Part shown: in pieces, positions 10,902-22,455 of the stretch | Layout of the letters: each line of letters opens with the position of its first letter | Position numbering within the stretch: position 1 is the stretch's first letter | Source: Sparassis latifolia | Lineage: Eukaryota; Basidiomycota; Agaricomycetes; Polyporales; Sparassidaceae | Reading direction: 5' to 3' | Assembly: GCA_018466975.1 (NCBI GenBank) | Contig: CM031558.1 | Location: 558,001 to 622,000 of the forward strand | Length of the DNA stretch: 64,000 nucleotides | The notes under the pieces: model-generated | Databases searched by the model: none | Told to the model about the DNA's origin: nothing | Seen by the model: the letters and a program-made list of their open reading frames with translations, nothing else | Program-made: the position numbers and the translations under genes

Positions 10902-13499
10902 CTGGTACTGACTGGGCAGGTTGGATGTAACTTATCTGATATATATTTGTGCTGTATTTTATCCTAGCGCTGTTGACATTGTGTCGCTTTTTATAATTCT
11001 TTTGACTTGGCGACACGCGTTTTTGTTTGAGGTTTACGGTTGTCACGGGAGCGCGACACAGTAGCGTCACGTGTGTTTATCAACTCTTCCTCCAACCACG
11101 ATGTCTGCATCTCAGCTACGGTGTCTGTGTTTATTATCGTCCTTGAACGCGCATCATCCATCCTCGGAAGAAGAACTCCTTTTATTCAACCTCCCGTTGG
11201 TGGAGTTATCTTCTTTGGCGGGCCGGCGTCGGCAATGTTTTGATGATTCATAATGGTAGACAGTAGCGACCCCTCTCATGGGATGGAAGGCTGGTGTACA
11301 CGACTTCATGGGAAGTTGGCGACCGCCTAGGAGATGAAGACTTGGTTCAATTGTACGCGGTATGAGTTTTGAATTTGTACAGTGCCGTTGGATGTGACCT
11401 TCCTTCGTTCCGTCAGTCATCGTGTCGCAATAGGTTGCGGTCGCTTACTACGCGGAACCCGGAAGATGATCTTAGAGGTTACTGGACTACATGGTCATGT
11501 GTTCCGTCACTTTGTTGGTAGAGCCCGCGGGAAGTTTGTTGGTAGATCCAGCTGCTACCCCCCTCCTCGACGTTGGAAATTGGTGCGCGCCCCCATATTA
11601 AGTGAATGTTCTACAGGTTCTGATCATCGCTTTGTTAGAGTGTATGTGTGTGTCTGTTGGCGAAGACTCCCCAGTCGCTCTCATTTTCATAGTACGATTC
11701 ATGACGCGGTGAGCGAGGGGGGGTGTTTCATGTGCCGGATTACGTATGTGTTGTCTCTGTCCTTCTGCCATCAGGATCACCCTCAGTTATTATGCGATGG
11801 GTTGGGCGCGCCGCCAGGTATAGCTCAATTCCATCCATATAATGTGATGCTACCTTTGGTGACGATGGGGCGACAGGCAGTATTCATTTGCAAAGCTGGT
11901 ACACCACAGGATCCATAAATATTTTTCTGACATCTTTGAAGCCTCTACGGTTTGCTTGTGAACAAGTGTGGCTCATTCGTTCATTCTAGTTGTGATCCCC
12001 ATGGCTTGAATGAACATTTGGGCCAGTACCTTAGTATTGATGTTTGGTCTCCTACAGCCAAGTTGCAGCGCGTCCTTATACGCAGACAAATGTCTATACT
12101 TCAATCTTGATCACGATGTTGATGAATTGGCTACTTGTCCTCCTGCTTTGCTCGGTCACTTTCGCCCCTTCTGTTGCGACTTATGGCTATAGGAGCCTTG
12201 GCGACCCTGCTGGCCTAGCTATTCACTAACTATTGAAGGTGCATACACATGCTTATATTTCTTGTGACGTGCTGACGCTTAGTACCCAGATAGTTGAGTT
12301 GTAGTTCGAATCGTCTTGGCCATGAACTTTGCCACGTCGTATCTAATTTCTCACGGAATGGAGGTAACGACTTTCAGTGCGTGGAGTAGAACATGGTTTG
12401 CGGACTGTGCTGCTGCAACGTGACACCTTTTCGTTGTCAATTTTACAGTACAAGTCTGTTCAAGGATTCAAACAAGAGCGCATCACGGCGAAGGTTTTAA
12501 GGTGAGCCGAGCCTGGATTGTTCTCATCGAGAACAGAGCCACCACACCGATGTTGACATCCCCCTACAGCCTGGACATCACTTTACTTGGCCCATCGGAG
12601 ACCTCCTGATTTTTATGGATGTATGAGTTGTCCCGTATGTCTGCCACTTCCTAGTCCCATTATAGTCCTATTATAAAGATGTTCTGTTATAACGTCGTTG
12701 GTGTACGACCGCAATAACGTCAGGTTAATCAGAATCAAGGAGATAGTACTTGGCAGCATACGTTGGAAGCTTGCTTTTTTTTTGCGGACGCTCGGCGTCT
12801 ACTAACCACCTGTAGTCAACCATGAGTCGAACAGAGTATGATGCTGCTGACGACGCTCGGTGATCTAAGTATCCATTTTCCGACATTCTATGTGGTGAGT
12901 TTTCGGACGTGTTGAAAACGCACAGCAGCTCCTACGTGCTCACTCATTCTGAATCGGATGTAGATCCCAGTGATAGAGTCAATCTATTTTTTACGAACAA
13001 TGAGAAGCATAGAAGCTGGCTCGATATGGTATGACTTGTTGTTATTGACACCGGTTGCGCGGAAACCGACTTTAATGAATCAATTTTGTCGCACAGACTG
13101 CCGGATTCGAATTACACAGGTCATGCCGAGCCGTCGGGTAGAATGGAAGCGAATGGCGCACAGAAGTCGGATGTGCTGTAGGTGGCGTGCTCTGAGGTGA
13201 ATTTTTTTTGGTGACTGCCCAAGTGTTTTGGCCTTCACAACCCTGAAACGTGGTGAACCGCAGACACCGTGGGAGCTTGACAATGGGCAAAATCTGGTTC
13301 CTGGTCTTGCCGACATTTGTGCTTGGTGGGTGCATATTTGGTGCCGTACGAATGGGGTATCTTCAGCCACACCCCTCAGAACTGTCCGCACAGAGGCTCG
13401 ACGAAGCCCAAAGGGAACACCGGAAATGGAAGCCAACAATGGAGATCATGGGCTGTTCTGTGCATCCGGACGGTTGCACTCACAGAAAGATTTCCCTCA
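10902..13499. other. Intergenic stretch between paralogues 2 and 3
   Basis: About 2.6 kb with no gene I can support. A 178-codon open frame at 11382-11918 has no recognisable domain. At 11041-11074 lies TCACGGGAGCGCGACAC followed by CACGTG. This block recurs after paralogues 3 and 4. Confidence 0.45.
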
Positions 13500-13507
13500 C
13501 ATAAGTA
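13500..13507 (+). promoter_or_regulatory. TATA-like box of zinc-finger paralogue 3
   Basis: CATAAGTA lies 87 bases before the ATG at 13587. It is a weak match, supported by its position relative to the other paralogues. Confidence 0.35.
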
Positions 13508-13586
13508 CGGCCCGTGACCTTGTGGAGGCCTCATTCTGCCACGCCCATTATCCTCAGCCACGTACCCACTTCTAGCGACTCTGAAC

Positions 13587-14764
13587 ATGTTGAAGTATCC
13601 GACTCCCAATACTGAATTCACACCAGTATGTTATCATTTTCCACGGCGAGCTAGGCTGTGTGCTCACCCAGCGGCGAGACTGACTACCAGGCGGCGTTCC
13701 GGGAAGAGTGCTTACATTTTCAAGACCCTCTTCCGACAGTCCCTTTTTTTATCGTGGACCCGTTCCTGGTCTGCAAGCATCAGCGTATCCACAGGGAAGT
13801 AGCTTACCGTGGAGGCGTCGGGAAGTACAACGCATCGTCCTCGATGTGGACACAGCTTGATGTGAGCCTCTCGCAGTTGCAGCTGTACAGAGATGATACA
13901 GAATGTCTGACGTTTTATCAGTTCCAAGAAGAGCCACCCCATCTCCCGCCGCAGAGACACTCTCGATTGGTAGAGGGTCTTCCTCCCACTCGCAGAAGTG
14001 CCCGCCTGCGACAGCTGCTTAACTACGCCGAAGAAGGCGTATCGGCCGCCCCTGAGCAACATGTGGCGGTCCATGCGCTTCGCAGGAAGCGGACGGAGGA
14101 TGACGCGGACGATGTAGCTTATGTTCCACTGCGGACATCTGCACGATCTGCAGAGCCTTCTCGGCGAAATAAGCGCCGGCGTGTAGCGGCGCTCTCGGAC
14201 GAATCTGATGGGGCTCCTTCCACTTCGAAGAGGAACTCCTTTTCAGAAGGAAAGAGGGCGCGTGCATTCTTCTCCTATCCTATTCGTCTATGAGTCTCAC
14301 TTGATTTATTGCAGCAAGCGGGAGCAAAAAATATCCGCGTGTGGCGCTGTCCGTATCACGGATGCACAAAGGTGTGGTCTAGTGGCAATCCGAAGCACCG
14401 TGAGCGTGAACGTCGCAAGCATCTGGCGACGCATTGGGAGAAAGACGTGTCTTCGAAGTGGAAGTGTCCCGGATGCGATGCACACTTTACGCGGAGTTAC
14501 ACGTTAACCAAGCACTGTAACGTCTTTCCTCAATGTCTAGAGGCGGCACAATACCGTCTTTCGAACGGCAACATCAACACTAAGGAGTACATCGATGGCG
14601 CGGACCCGTGGGATTCGTTGGAGGGAGTGAAGTGCCTGTGCTTCCCACTACCAGAAGACAATGACAAGTTTGAAGCAGAGCTGGCCAGGTTGCTCCTAAA
14701 GCACAAACTTACCGGTGAGGAGATTTGCGTACACGGTCACGTCCACAGGTCTTGCCACTCTTAA
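13587..14764 (+). CDS. C2H2/C2HC zinc-finger protein, paralogue 3
   Basis: The gene starts with a short first exon (MLKYPTPNTEFTP), as in paralogues 2 and 4. The first intron border is uncertain: the only intron that keeps the frame would be about 29 bases, so a small deletion or assembly indel is possible. The main exon runs to 14261. An intron at 14262-14318 (GTGCAT...GCAAG) joins it to the last exon, 14319-14764. The middle part has EGLPPTRRSARLRQLLNYAEE, closely matched in paralogue 4. Fingers: CPYHGC...HLATH and CPGCDAHFTRSYTLTKHC...C. C-terminal module: SNGNINTKEYIDGADPWD, VKCLCFPLPEDND, and a final CVHGHVH. Probably a nuclear DNA-binding protein. Confidence 0.75.
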
Positions 14765-15792
14765 GAGTTACTGTTTCGCCATCTGCATCGTGTATTGGCA
14801 TCGACTTGCATTGTGTTGTTACTTATGTCTGTATTGACCTGCATCGTATCCTTATTTGTATCTACGTCGACCCGCATTGTATTGACGTGTCCCTGCTCTC
14901 TGTAAGGCGACTGCCCTTGAATATGAAAACTGAAGCAACGACAATATTCTGATTGTTTGTACGCGTCGATCACGAGAGCGCGATGTATCACGTGCCGCAA
15001 CATTCCACCAACCGTCAATATTAAACCGCGAGGTCTCTCTATCCTGACATCTCCATTCAGTGTTGTTATCCCTTCTGCAGTACCAAAAATGCGGTATATG
15101 CAACGCAACGCTTTACTCTACTCTAGGCCTTCGGAGTCAGGTAGTTTATTGTGACGGTACGACATTGACGGTGAGCGAATACATATCCATATTCGTCGAC
15201 GTTGCTGGTCGATTCTGCTGAAATGCCTGCAGGTCATTGTCATGAGTCACAGCCCCGATCTTGGGCTGCAGAAGCTCATCGGGAAGATGAGAAGCTCGTG
15301 GAGGATCGCGCTGTCAGCGAACACCCCGTAGCTACTAACAACCGTGTTTACTATCGACAACCAGCTGGCGATATGCCTGCGTACTAGTCGATTGAGACCT
15401 CTGCGCCATAATTACACGGTAGAGGTAAAAACGAACTGTCTTCTAAATTACACTGTAAAGTTCTCTTCCAAATCCCTCTGGAAATTTTGCCTCTAGACCA
15501 CGCTGTTAAATCTTCCGTTAAAAATACCTTCTAGACTACACTGTAAACTGGTTATCTGAAATACGCAGAAATTGGACCGTGTTCACTGACAATGTCACAT
15601 CGTTAACAAGTCGTTGCTACTCGAAAGGCCGCCAGGCGGCGGCGGAACTTGCTCGGAGGGTGGACAGTGCCACAAAACAAATAGCGCACAACAACTGTGT
15701 AAAAACGACACTTTCACTTTTGGGTCGAGAGAGCTTGCTCTCCGAGCAAGAATTGTGCCTGACTCGGCAATTTTTCGGCCTATTTCTGGCGT
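14765..15792. other. Intergenic stretch after paralogue 3
   Basis: At 14970-14995 is the shared downstream block TCACGAGAGCGCGATGT plus CACGTG. At about 15430-15560 there are three imperfect copies of a unit containing CTTCTAAATTACACTGTAAA-type sequence (CTAGACCACGCTGTTAAA, CTAGACTACACTGTAAA). No gene is supported. Confidence 0.5.
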
Positions 15793-15812
15793 GGGTTAAG
15801 AGGACCCCCGAC

Positions 15813-16040
15813 TGTTGGAAATGGCCGGAAAAGAGGCAATCCGAGGGCATCCGAGGGATGCGCCACAGCGGAGATTAATTACATAATGTGGCCATTATAT
15901 AAAAGGATATCTATATTTGGAGCAATGAGAGCTCCGCAGCCACATCTTCGTCCCGATCCTTTACCTCGCGTCCGGTCCGATTCTCTCAGATTAAATTCCT
16001 CGCTTCCCAAAAGGGCTACGAGCCCCCGCATTTTCTAACA
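15813..16040 (+). repeat. 5' LTR
   Basis: 228 bp, starts TGTTGGAAATGG and ends TTTTCTAACA. It contains TATATAAAAGG at about 15896-15906, a probable TATA box. By eye it is identical to the 3' LTR. Confidence 0.9.
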
Positions 16041-17294
16041 GGTTATGAGCCCCGAGACGATTGCAATCCTCGGACATAGGCTCTTCTCTGAATATATAGC
16101 TGAGTCCTTGACCCCTATTCACCAAAAGGCTGATATACTGCATTGCACAACAAGTAATAGGAGATCTCAGCAGTCCTATGTATGATTTAGGACTACTGAG
16201 GAAAAATAATATTGTTTTGTGCCTAAAGACTTCGCCGGATAATGATTCGGCAGACGCGGTCAAAAGAGCCGCGCAGAGAAGCGTTGGGAGGCCAAGCGCG
16301 CCTAAATAGGAGCGTGCGAGAATGAGATGCGCTCTTGCTGTCCTAAGAGGCAGAACTGCGGTAAATGCGAGTGCTAAGACCTGGAGCTCAGAGCCTAGAG
16401 TGCAAGACCAGAGACTGAGAGTCCATAGAGAGACCACAGTCCCGAGTCAAAGACTCAGAGCCAGAGATGAGAGGCCAAACTCGAAAACCCGAGGCGCGAG
16501 ATGTGTCATTGAGATAAGATTAGATGAGGATGCAAAGCGCCTTGGGAACGCAGAGCGCCTAAAGCAGATAAGCGAGATAAGATAAGATGATGCGCATGCA
16601 TACTGCGCACATCAGCATGGTGAGCCTCGAGGAATATGGCGCGTGCAAAGATGCACGGAAGCTGTGACGCGATGTGCGTTAGTGGTGAGAGATGCACTTG
16701 CAATGCGTGGACCCCCGAGCCATACATAGCCAGAAGACGTTTTCGAGCCCCAAGCTCAGGAAGCAGACTCTGTATCACCGGAGAAAAGCCGAGGCCATAG
16801 CCGATGATTAGATCTGGCAGGCAAGGCAGAGCGGGATGCGGAGACTGGGGCCTATAAACACAAATGTAAGGCCCAACAATATATATTTCTACGGGCCAAA
16901 AACAGTGTGAAGCTGTATGCAGTACTGTACTTAACGGAGTACAGAATAAAATCAACCGGTATAATGGGTATATCACCGGAAAGAAGCCAAAGCTGATCGT
17001 GAGCAAAGGCACTAAATTTAGATGGTCGAGAGTATCGAAAGGGCAATCTACAGTAATTGCTCAGTACCCGGCCAATGAGAGTGAGATGAGAGTGACTGTG
17101 CTGCACTCGCCATTCCAGAAAGAAAGCCGTAGAATGTCTAAATTGAACACTACTCGATTGAATGTGCCTATGAGCACAATTAAAGATGCTACCCTCAAAT
17201 ACAATATTAGCATCCAGGGCTACAAAAATATATTGGTAAGCTACATGGATGGAGTGAAATGTAGGGCGCATGAATGCGTCAAGACCACCTAGCC

Positions 17295-17765
17295 GGGCTC
17301 CCTGCGAACCAATGGACAGATGTGTCACATGGTAAGGAGAAGCCCGATGTCCCCAAACTAGGCGGAACTGCAGACGTGCAGCGCCAGGGGGAGAGAAAAT
17401 GAAAAATTCCAGACCCCTCGCCAATTAGCATGGCAGACGTGCATGCATGGGAAGGAGATCTGAAGTCCCATAAAACTCAAAGCGACTGCAGACGTGCAGT
17501 GCGAGGGGAAATCAGGGGGAGCATATTAGCACCGGGTCCACTACCAAGCAACGTGACAGACGTGCCGCGTGCGGAGATGAGTCCCGAAGTCTCCAAACTA
17601 GGCTGAACTGCAGACGTGCAGTGCCAGGGGGAAGAAAAGGAAATTGCCGGATCCCATACCAACCAATACTGCAGACGTGCAATATGGGGATGAGAGATCC
17701 GAAGCCCTAAAACCTCGGCAGCCATAGACGTGTGGCGCGAGGGGGAGCTAGGGAATTCCGCACCA
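17295..17765 (+). repeat. Degenerate tandem repeat inside the LTR element
   Basis: About four units of 110-120 bases. Each has an ACCAA-type start, a CAGACGTG motif, a GATG/GAAGTC-type segment with AAACT, and CTGCAGACGTGCAG followed by a G-rich GCCAGGGGGA-type end. The copies have clearly diverged. Confidence 0.65.
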
Positions 17766-18274
17766 CAGTCAACTGCCACATCAAATCCGCGCAGCGCAGA
17801 TGGGATGATGATCCCGAAGAACGCGAAGAAGGTGGGACTGATGCACACAAAAAAGGAAAGGCCCACAGACAGAAAAGTCGGTAAAATCTACCGAATGATC
17901 TGGATGCCAAGAAGGACGATCCGGAGAACGCGCGCCAACAGAAGCGCGCATATGAGCTAAAAATGCTCAGAATTGAAAAATGAAAAATCGCACTCTGGCT
18001 AGTAGCGAGTGTTATTTGGTGTTGGGGAACCCTCACCAGATTCCGACAGCGGGCTTTTCCCACTGGGTTTTTTCCCGCGAGGTTTTAACTGTTGGTCTAC
18101 CCTACCAGAAGGTAGGATGGTCGGAGTGTGTATCTGAGGACCATCAGACGGCGATATTAATCGCATGCGATCCTCAAAATATTTATTGTCCTATCCCGGA
18201 AAGAAAAACAATCCCTAAGCCAAGGCATCAGAAGCAAATAAATATGCTCGAATGCCCGTCGGCTTGAGGGGGAG

Positions 18275-18502
18275 TGTTGGAAATGGCCGGAAAAGAGGCA
18301 ATCCGAGGGCATCCGAGGGATGCGCCACAGCGGAGATTAATTACATAATGTGGCCATTATATAAAAGGATATCTATATTTGGAGCAATGAGAGCTCCGCA
18401 GCCACATCTTCGTCCCGATCCTTTACCTCGCGTCCGGTCCGATTCTCTCAGATTAAATTCCTCGCTTCCCAAAAGGGCTACGAGCCCCCGCATTTTCTAA
18501 CA
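18275..18502 (+). repeat. 3' LTR
   Basis: Second copy of the 228-bp LTR. By eye it matches the 5' LTR base for base. It is followed by the target duplication CCGAC. Confidence 0.9.
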
Positions 18503-18932
18503 CCGACAATTGGAAGGTCCCTGAGCCAGTTACGGACAAATTTTGAACTTTCGAGAGCCCCATGCATGGTATTTCACGGACAAATCAGGGGGTCGACCGC
18601 CGGATAGCCTGAGCCATTTCACGGACATCGGGGAGGCAGCGCCCAGGAGGCCTGACTCGGGGCCGGACAAACGCTTGTGGAAGGCCGGCGGGGAAAGGCG
18701 GGCAAGGCCGGAGGAGGAGGCGGCGTAGCCACCGTCTCAAGCGCCCAAAATTACCTTTTTAGGGTTAGAAACTCACGCTAGTCCTGAGGAGAAACGCGGA
18801 CTCGACCGCGGAGGTAAAACATGTGGTGAGTCCTCATTTTTCCCGACATTTTGTAACGGCGTTTTCCCAACGGACTTTTTTGCCCTCTCCAGATCAGGCC
18901 TATTCACCAATTGTCGGGGGTCCTGGGTTAAG

Positions 18933-20677
18933 TCGTTCCGAGTCAGTTACATGGTGCTGCAGCGGCAATCGAGTCCAACAATCCTCCAGTTGTTTTCTCG
19001 GTTGTTCGATCACAATCTCTGTTTGCTGCATGGATCATGATGCAACCGCCGCGTCAGGCCGCAGCATATTGTGACCCCATCTGCAGTCGTATAACACGAC
19101 CGATGAGCCATGGGTAGCTACAACTCATTACCTGACCGTTTATCCATGGCTGACCTTCGCGGACAGCGATCGACATTTATGATACCGTATCTATCTCGTG
19201 CGCGCCGTGGTCAGTAGGTTCAATTTCTTCTTCATTCTGCGACTCGGAGCTTCAGGGACCCAACCCAATCGCATACAACAGCGCGCTGGCAGTGCCGGTA
19301 CTTGGATTTAAGACTCGGGAAATCGAGTCCTGCGTACCCGTGCATAGCCAGCTCGTACAGAAATGTTGGCGTGAGCACGATCCTCTCGATCGTGATCAGG
19401 ATATTCTATCGATTAGCATCCGAATTGTTCCTGGTCTGCTGGATCGCCTTCTCCATTCCTGTCGTGGCAGAAGGTGCACGCACATGGCCCGTAGAACTTT
19501 TCTCAGCACTATTATGGTCTCGCGAGTACGTACCCCAGTACTCTCACCCGCCATTTGACCTATGCGGTACAGATAGTTTGAGTTGTATCTCCTACTCACT
19601 CACACCACCCTTCAGCTTAATGAACCTTAGCCTTACTTTTCTACAGAGCAGGTGGAAATAATGAGCGAAGCCAATTTTCCGTGCGTGACGCATGACGTGG
19701 AGTGTGTCCTCCGTTGTAATATCGGATATCTACGCTGTCGTACTTGCATACTGCGTATGTTCAGGTGTTGGATTCACCTTCTAAATCCCAAAGGCATGAA
19801 CGGACGTGCGTATTTCTGTGCTTGATGCGACTCGTTCTGACGCTGGCCTCTGTTGAACTGCACTGGAGCTCAGTCTTTCTATTGACATTCGACTTCCCAT
19901 GCCAGGCTTCTACTTCAATTCCTGGGTATGTATGTGTGTGGGCACCTCTGCTCAGGCTTCTCCTGGTTCAGAACAACAACCTTCTACGTCCTGGGTAGCC
20001 TCATGTTTCTGACATATCGGAGCTACTGCCGACTTGCATGCTTTAGTCAGTTCATCCGACATGACTGAGGGACTGCCATTAAGGCGTGAGAAAATCATAA
20101 GCTGCTTATTCTCAGTCATATACTGATCCCTTGGTCTCAGCTTTCCTATCTTTGATCTTCCTTTCAACCCGCTTTAGAACAGATTGATGCAGAGTGGGTT
20201 CACCCTCCGTACTTCATCAAAGTGTACAGGCGATTGAACAATTATGACAAACGGTGCGTAACGACGCTTGAACGCTTTGGTGCATATTGTTGCTTTACTA
20301 CCGGTTGCACACAAACAAGCAGCAACGAACAAAGCGTTAACTTCCCGAATTGGACAGCTGCATCAAACCAAGCATTCGTGCTGAATGGACTGGGAATATG
20401 AGCGAACGAGGCCGGCCTGCTATCAATGGAAATCTTCAATATCTGTACACAGCCCCGGAAAGTTGCGAGCTCCGTGGGTCCTTGAAGAATGCCAATCATG
20501 GGCGCCAATCATATGCGATGTTTCTCGCTTTGGTGGATGCAAATTTGGGGCAGCTTCCTTCGATCTCCAACGTCGAAACCGTTTGGCCAGTTGTCGCGGA
20601 AGTTCAAAGCGCACACCGAGATGAAATTGCACAGCGGCGCTAACGGTTTATACTGCACAAAGAACTTCCCCGACTTA
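18933..20677. other. Intergenic stretch before paralogue 4
   Basis: Only short open frames without domains, on both strands. I see no gene, RNA or clear repeat. Confidence 0.45.
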
Positions 20678-20685
20678 CATAAATA
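20678..20685 (+). promoter_or_regulatory. TATA-like box of zinc-finger paralogue 4
   Basis: CATAAATA lies 90 bases before the ATG at 20768. Confidence 0.5.
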
Positions 20686-20767
20686 TTAAGAACGAGCCAC
20701 CAGATGCCCTCTTCGTTTCATTCAACATCCACCACTGCTCTCTTGCGCTTTACAGCATTTTCAAGCA

Positions 20768-22455
20768 ATGCTCCCCTCCTATCACATCCACCACCAGAAT
20801 GACAACGAGTATCTGCTAGTATGTCTTTCTTATGCAGGTATAGGCTATGAGCTCACTATCTCTAGGACTTCTTCGATGCGGAGGACTTGGCAGACCCATT
20901 CCACCCCCGACGATCCCTTGGGATAGATGACCCACCCTCTCAGGATCCATACCTAGATGTCGTCGCCCAGAATGACTCGTCGTCCTGGTCGGCGACGCAG
21001 ACATTGTCTGACACAGGCCCCGCACCTCCAAGGGCGTCTGATACAAATATACCTCACATCCTATCTTCACTTCCACCTAAGCCCATTCCAGGTCCTCCTC
21101 GCTTCGCGTACGCGCAGGTCAATATCGATCTTGCACCAACCCAGCCCTCTCCCCCTGGGCCAGTAGATGAGTCGACGACCCCGCAACAGCCAGTGGCGCG
21201 ATCCTCACGGCCACCAAAGAGGCAGAGGGAGGATCAGCAGGCATTTGTTCCTCCACCACAATACACGCGCTCGCCGGAAGGACTCCCTCCTCCACCCAGG
21301 CGGAGAAGCACCCGCTCACGCGGACTTTCTCTACTGGACTACACTGAAGAAGGCGTGCCGCCCTCCCGGCAGCAGCCTGAGGCGGGGCCGTCGCGTCCAA
21401 GGAAACGAATAAAGACACAGGAGGACGAGGATCTCGATTATCGTTTAGCACGGGCACCTGCGCAGTCTGTTGCAGGCCCGTCTCGGGTCTCCAAGCGCAA
21501 GCGGACGGCGACCGCTTCGGACGAAGACGTCGAAGTTGAAGCGCCTGACTGCAGTGGCGCTTCAGAGTTGTTTATACCGGAAGCGCTCAGGGCGGGTCCG
21601 TCCCGCCAGAAGAAGAGGAAGGTCAGCCCGGAGGTGAACGATCTTGCCGTCACTCGTGCTGTTGTAGCGTCGTTGCCGCCGCCCGAGTCCGTGGCAGTCC
21701 CGTCTCGTCTGGGGCCCCAGACACGCAGCATGACCATGAGACATCTCAATCTCGCCGTCGCTCCCGTCGCGTCGTCGTCGAGAGCGCCACCCAAACTGAA
21801 GACGCGCACAGTCTCCGATAAGAAAGGGCTGAAGGAGCGAGGTACGAAGGGAAGACACAAGGTGGTGAGTGTATGGTTCCGCTATTTCTCCCTTCTCAAA
21901 GTGTAACCTATGCTTCTGCAGAAGGAGGAAACAAATGAGGACGACGATAAAGAGTACAACGACGGTGAAGAAGACAGTGACGATGAAGAAGATAACGACG
22001 ATGGTAAGGGGAAGGAGAGGGTGTGGCGCTGTCTCTACCACGGGTGCAACAAGTCGTGGTCTAGCAAAAAGAAGCAACACGAGCGTGACCGCAACCGGCA
22101 TATGGAGACTTGCCATTGGGAGCCGTTTGGGCGTCGGATGTGGACGTGCCCCCCATGCGGGAAGCGATGTACTCGAGGAGACGCGCTTACGAGGCATTGC
22201 AAACGTCTGAAGTGTCGGGAGAAGTTGAAGTCGCAAGATTACGAGGACCGGTTGCGTGCGAACGGCAACGTCGACACATCAAAGTGCTTCGACGGCAAAG
22301 AGCCGTGGGATACGAAGGAAGGGTTGAAGTGTTGGAGTCTTCCACGTCCGGAAGACAACGACGAAATTTTCCGGGAGGTGCTCATCAAGCTACGAGAAAT
22401 CTACAAACTCACCGGTCGCGAGCCATGCATACATGGATACCACCCGACTTCTTAG
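20768..22455 (+). CDS. C2H2/C2HC zinc-finger protein, paralogue 4
   Basis: Three exons fit: 20768-20818, 20866-21864 and 21922-22455. The product is about 527 residues. Exon 1 encodes only 17 residues, as in the other copies. Exon 2 is Pro/Ser-rich with repeated AGPSR + RKRKR-type basic patches, which could be nuclear localisation signals. Exon 3 opens with a strong Asp/Glu tract, then finger 1 (CLYHGCNKSW, HMETCH), finger 2 (CPPCGKRCTRGDALTRHC...C) and the C-terminal module: RANGNVDTSKCFDGKEPWD, LKCWSLPRPEDND and a terminal CIHGYH. Best-preserved member together with paralogue 3. Probably a nuclear DNA-binding protein; targets are unknown. Confidence 0.85.

Larger units (their letters stand above)
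15813..18502 (+). mobile_element. Non-autonomous LTR retrotransposon
   Basis: Complete element of 2690 bp. It has two identical 228-bp LTRs (TG...CA ends), a polypurine tract GAGGGGGAG directly before the 3' LTR, and a 5-bp target duplication CCGAC on both sides (15808-15812 and 18503-18507). The stretch after the 5' LTR, GGTTATGAGCCCCGAG, is a candidate primer-binding site. The interior (16041-18274) has no recognisable gag, protease, integrase, reverse transcriptase or RNase H frame. It must have moved with proteins from elsewhere. Identical LTRs argue for recent insertion. Confidence 0.9.
15801..18924. mobile_element. MITE-like DNA element, split by an LTR retroelement
   Basis: The ends are inverted repeats: AGGACCCCCGAC at the left continues as AATTGG at 18508, and CCAATTGTCGGGGGTCCT ends the element at 18924. 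An exact 8-bp target duplication GGGTTAAG flanks it (15793-15800 and 18925-18932). Without the nested retroelement it is 429 bp and non-coding. The interior holds several CGGACA motifs (CGGACAAATT, CGGACAAATC, CGGACATCG, CGGACAAACG), probable transposase-binding sites. An 8-bp duplication fits hAT or a related superfamily. The element at 47511-47859 has the same AGGACC ends and the same interior motif. Confidence 0.85.

Noticed and set aside
10057..11070. Minus-strand open frame of 337 codons
   Set aside because: It is antisense to zinc-finger paralogue 2, whose exons have fingers and clean splice sites. The antisense frame is open because of the Arg/Ser-coding bias and shows no domain.
11382..11918. 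Possible fifth zinc-finger paralogue between copies 2 and 3
   Set aside because: The frame has scattered Cys/His residues but no finger spacing and none of the C-terminal module.
16999..17292. Possible gag or pol remnant in the LTR element
   Set aside because: 97 codons without any protease, integrase, reverse transcriptase or zinc-knuckle motif.
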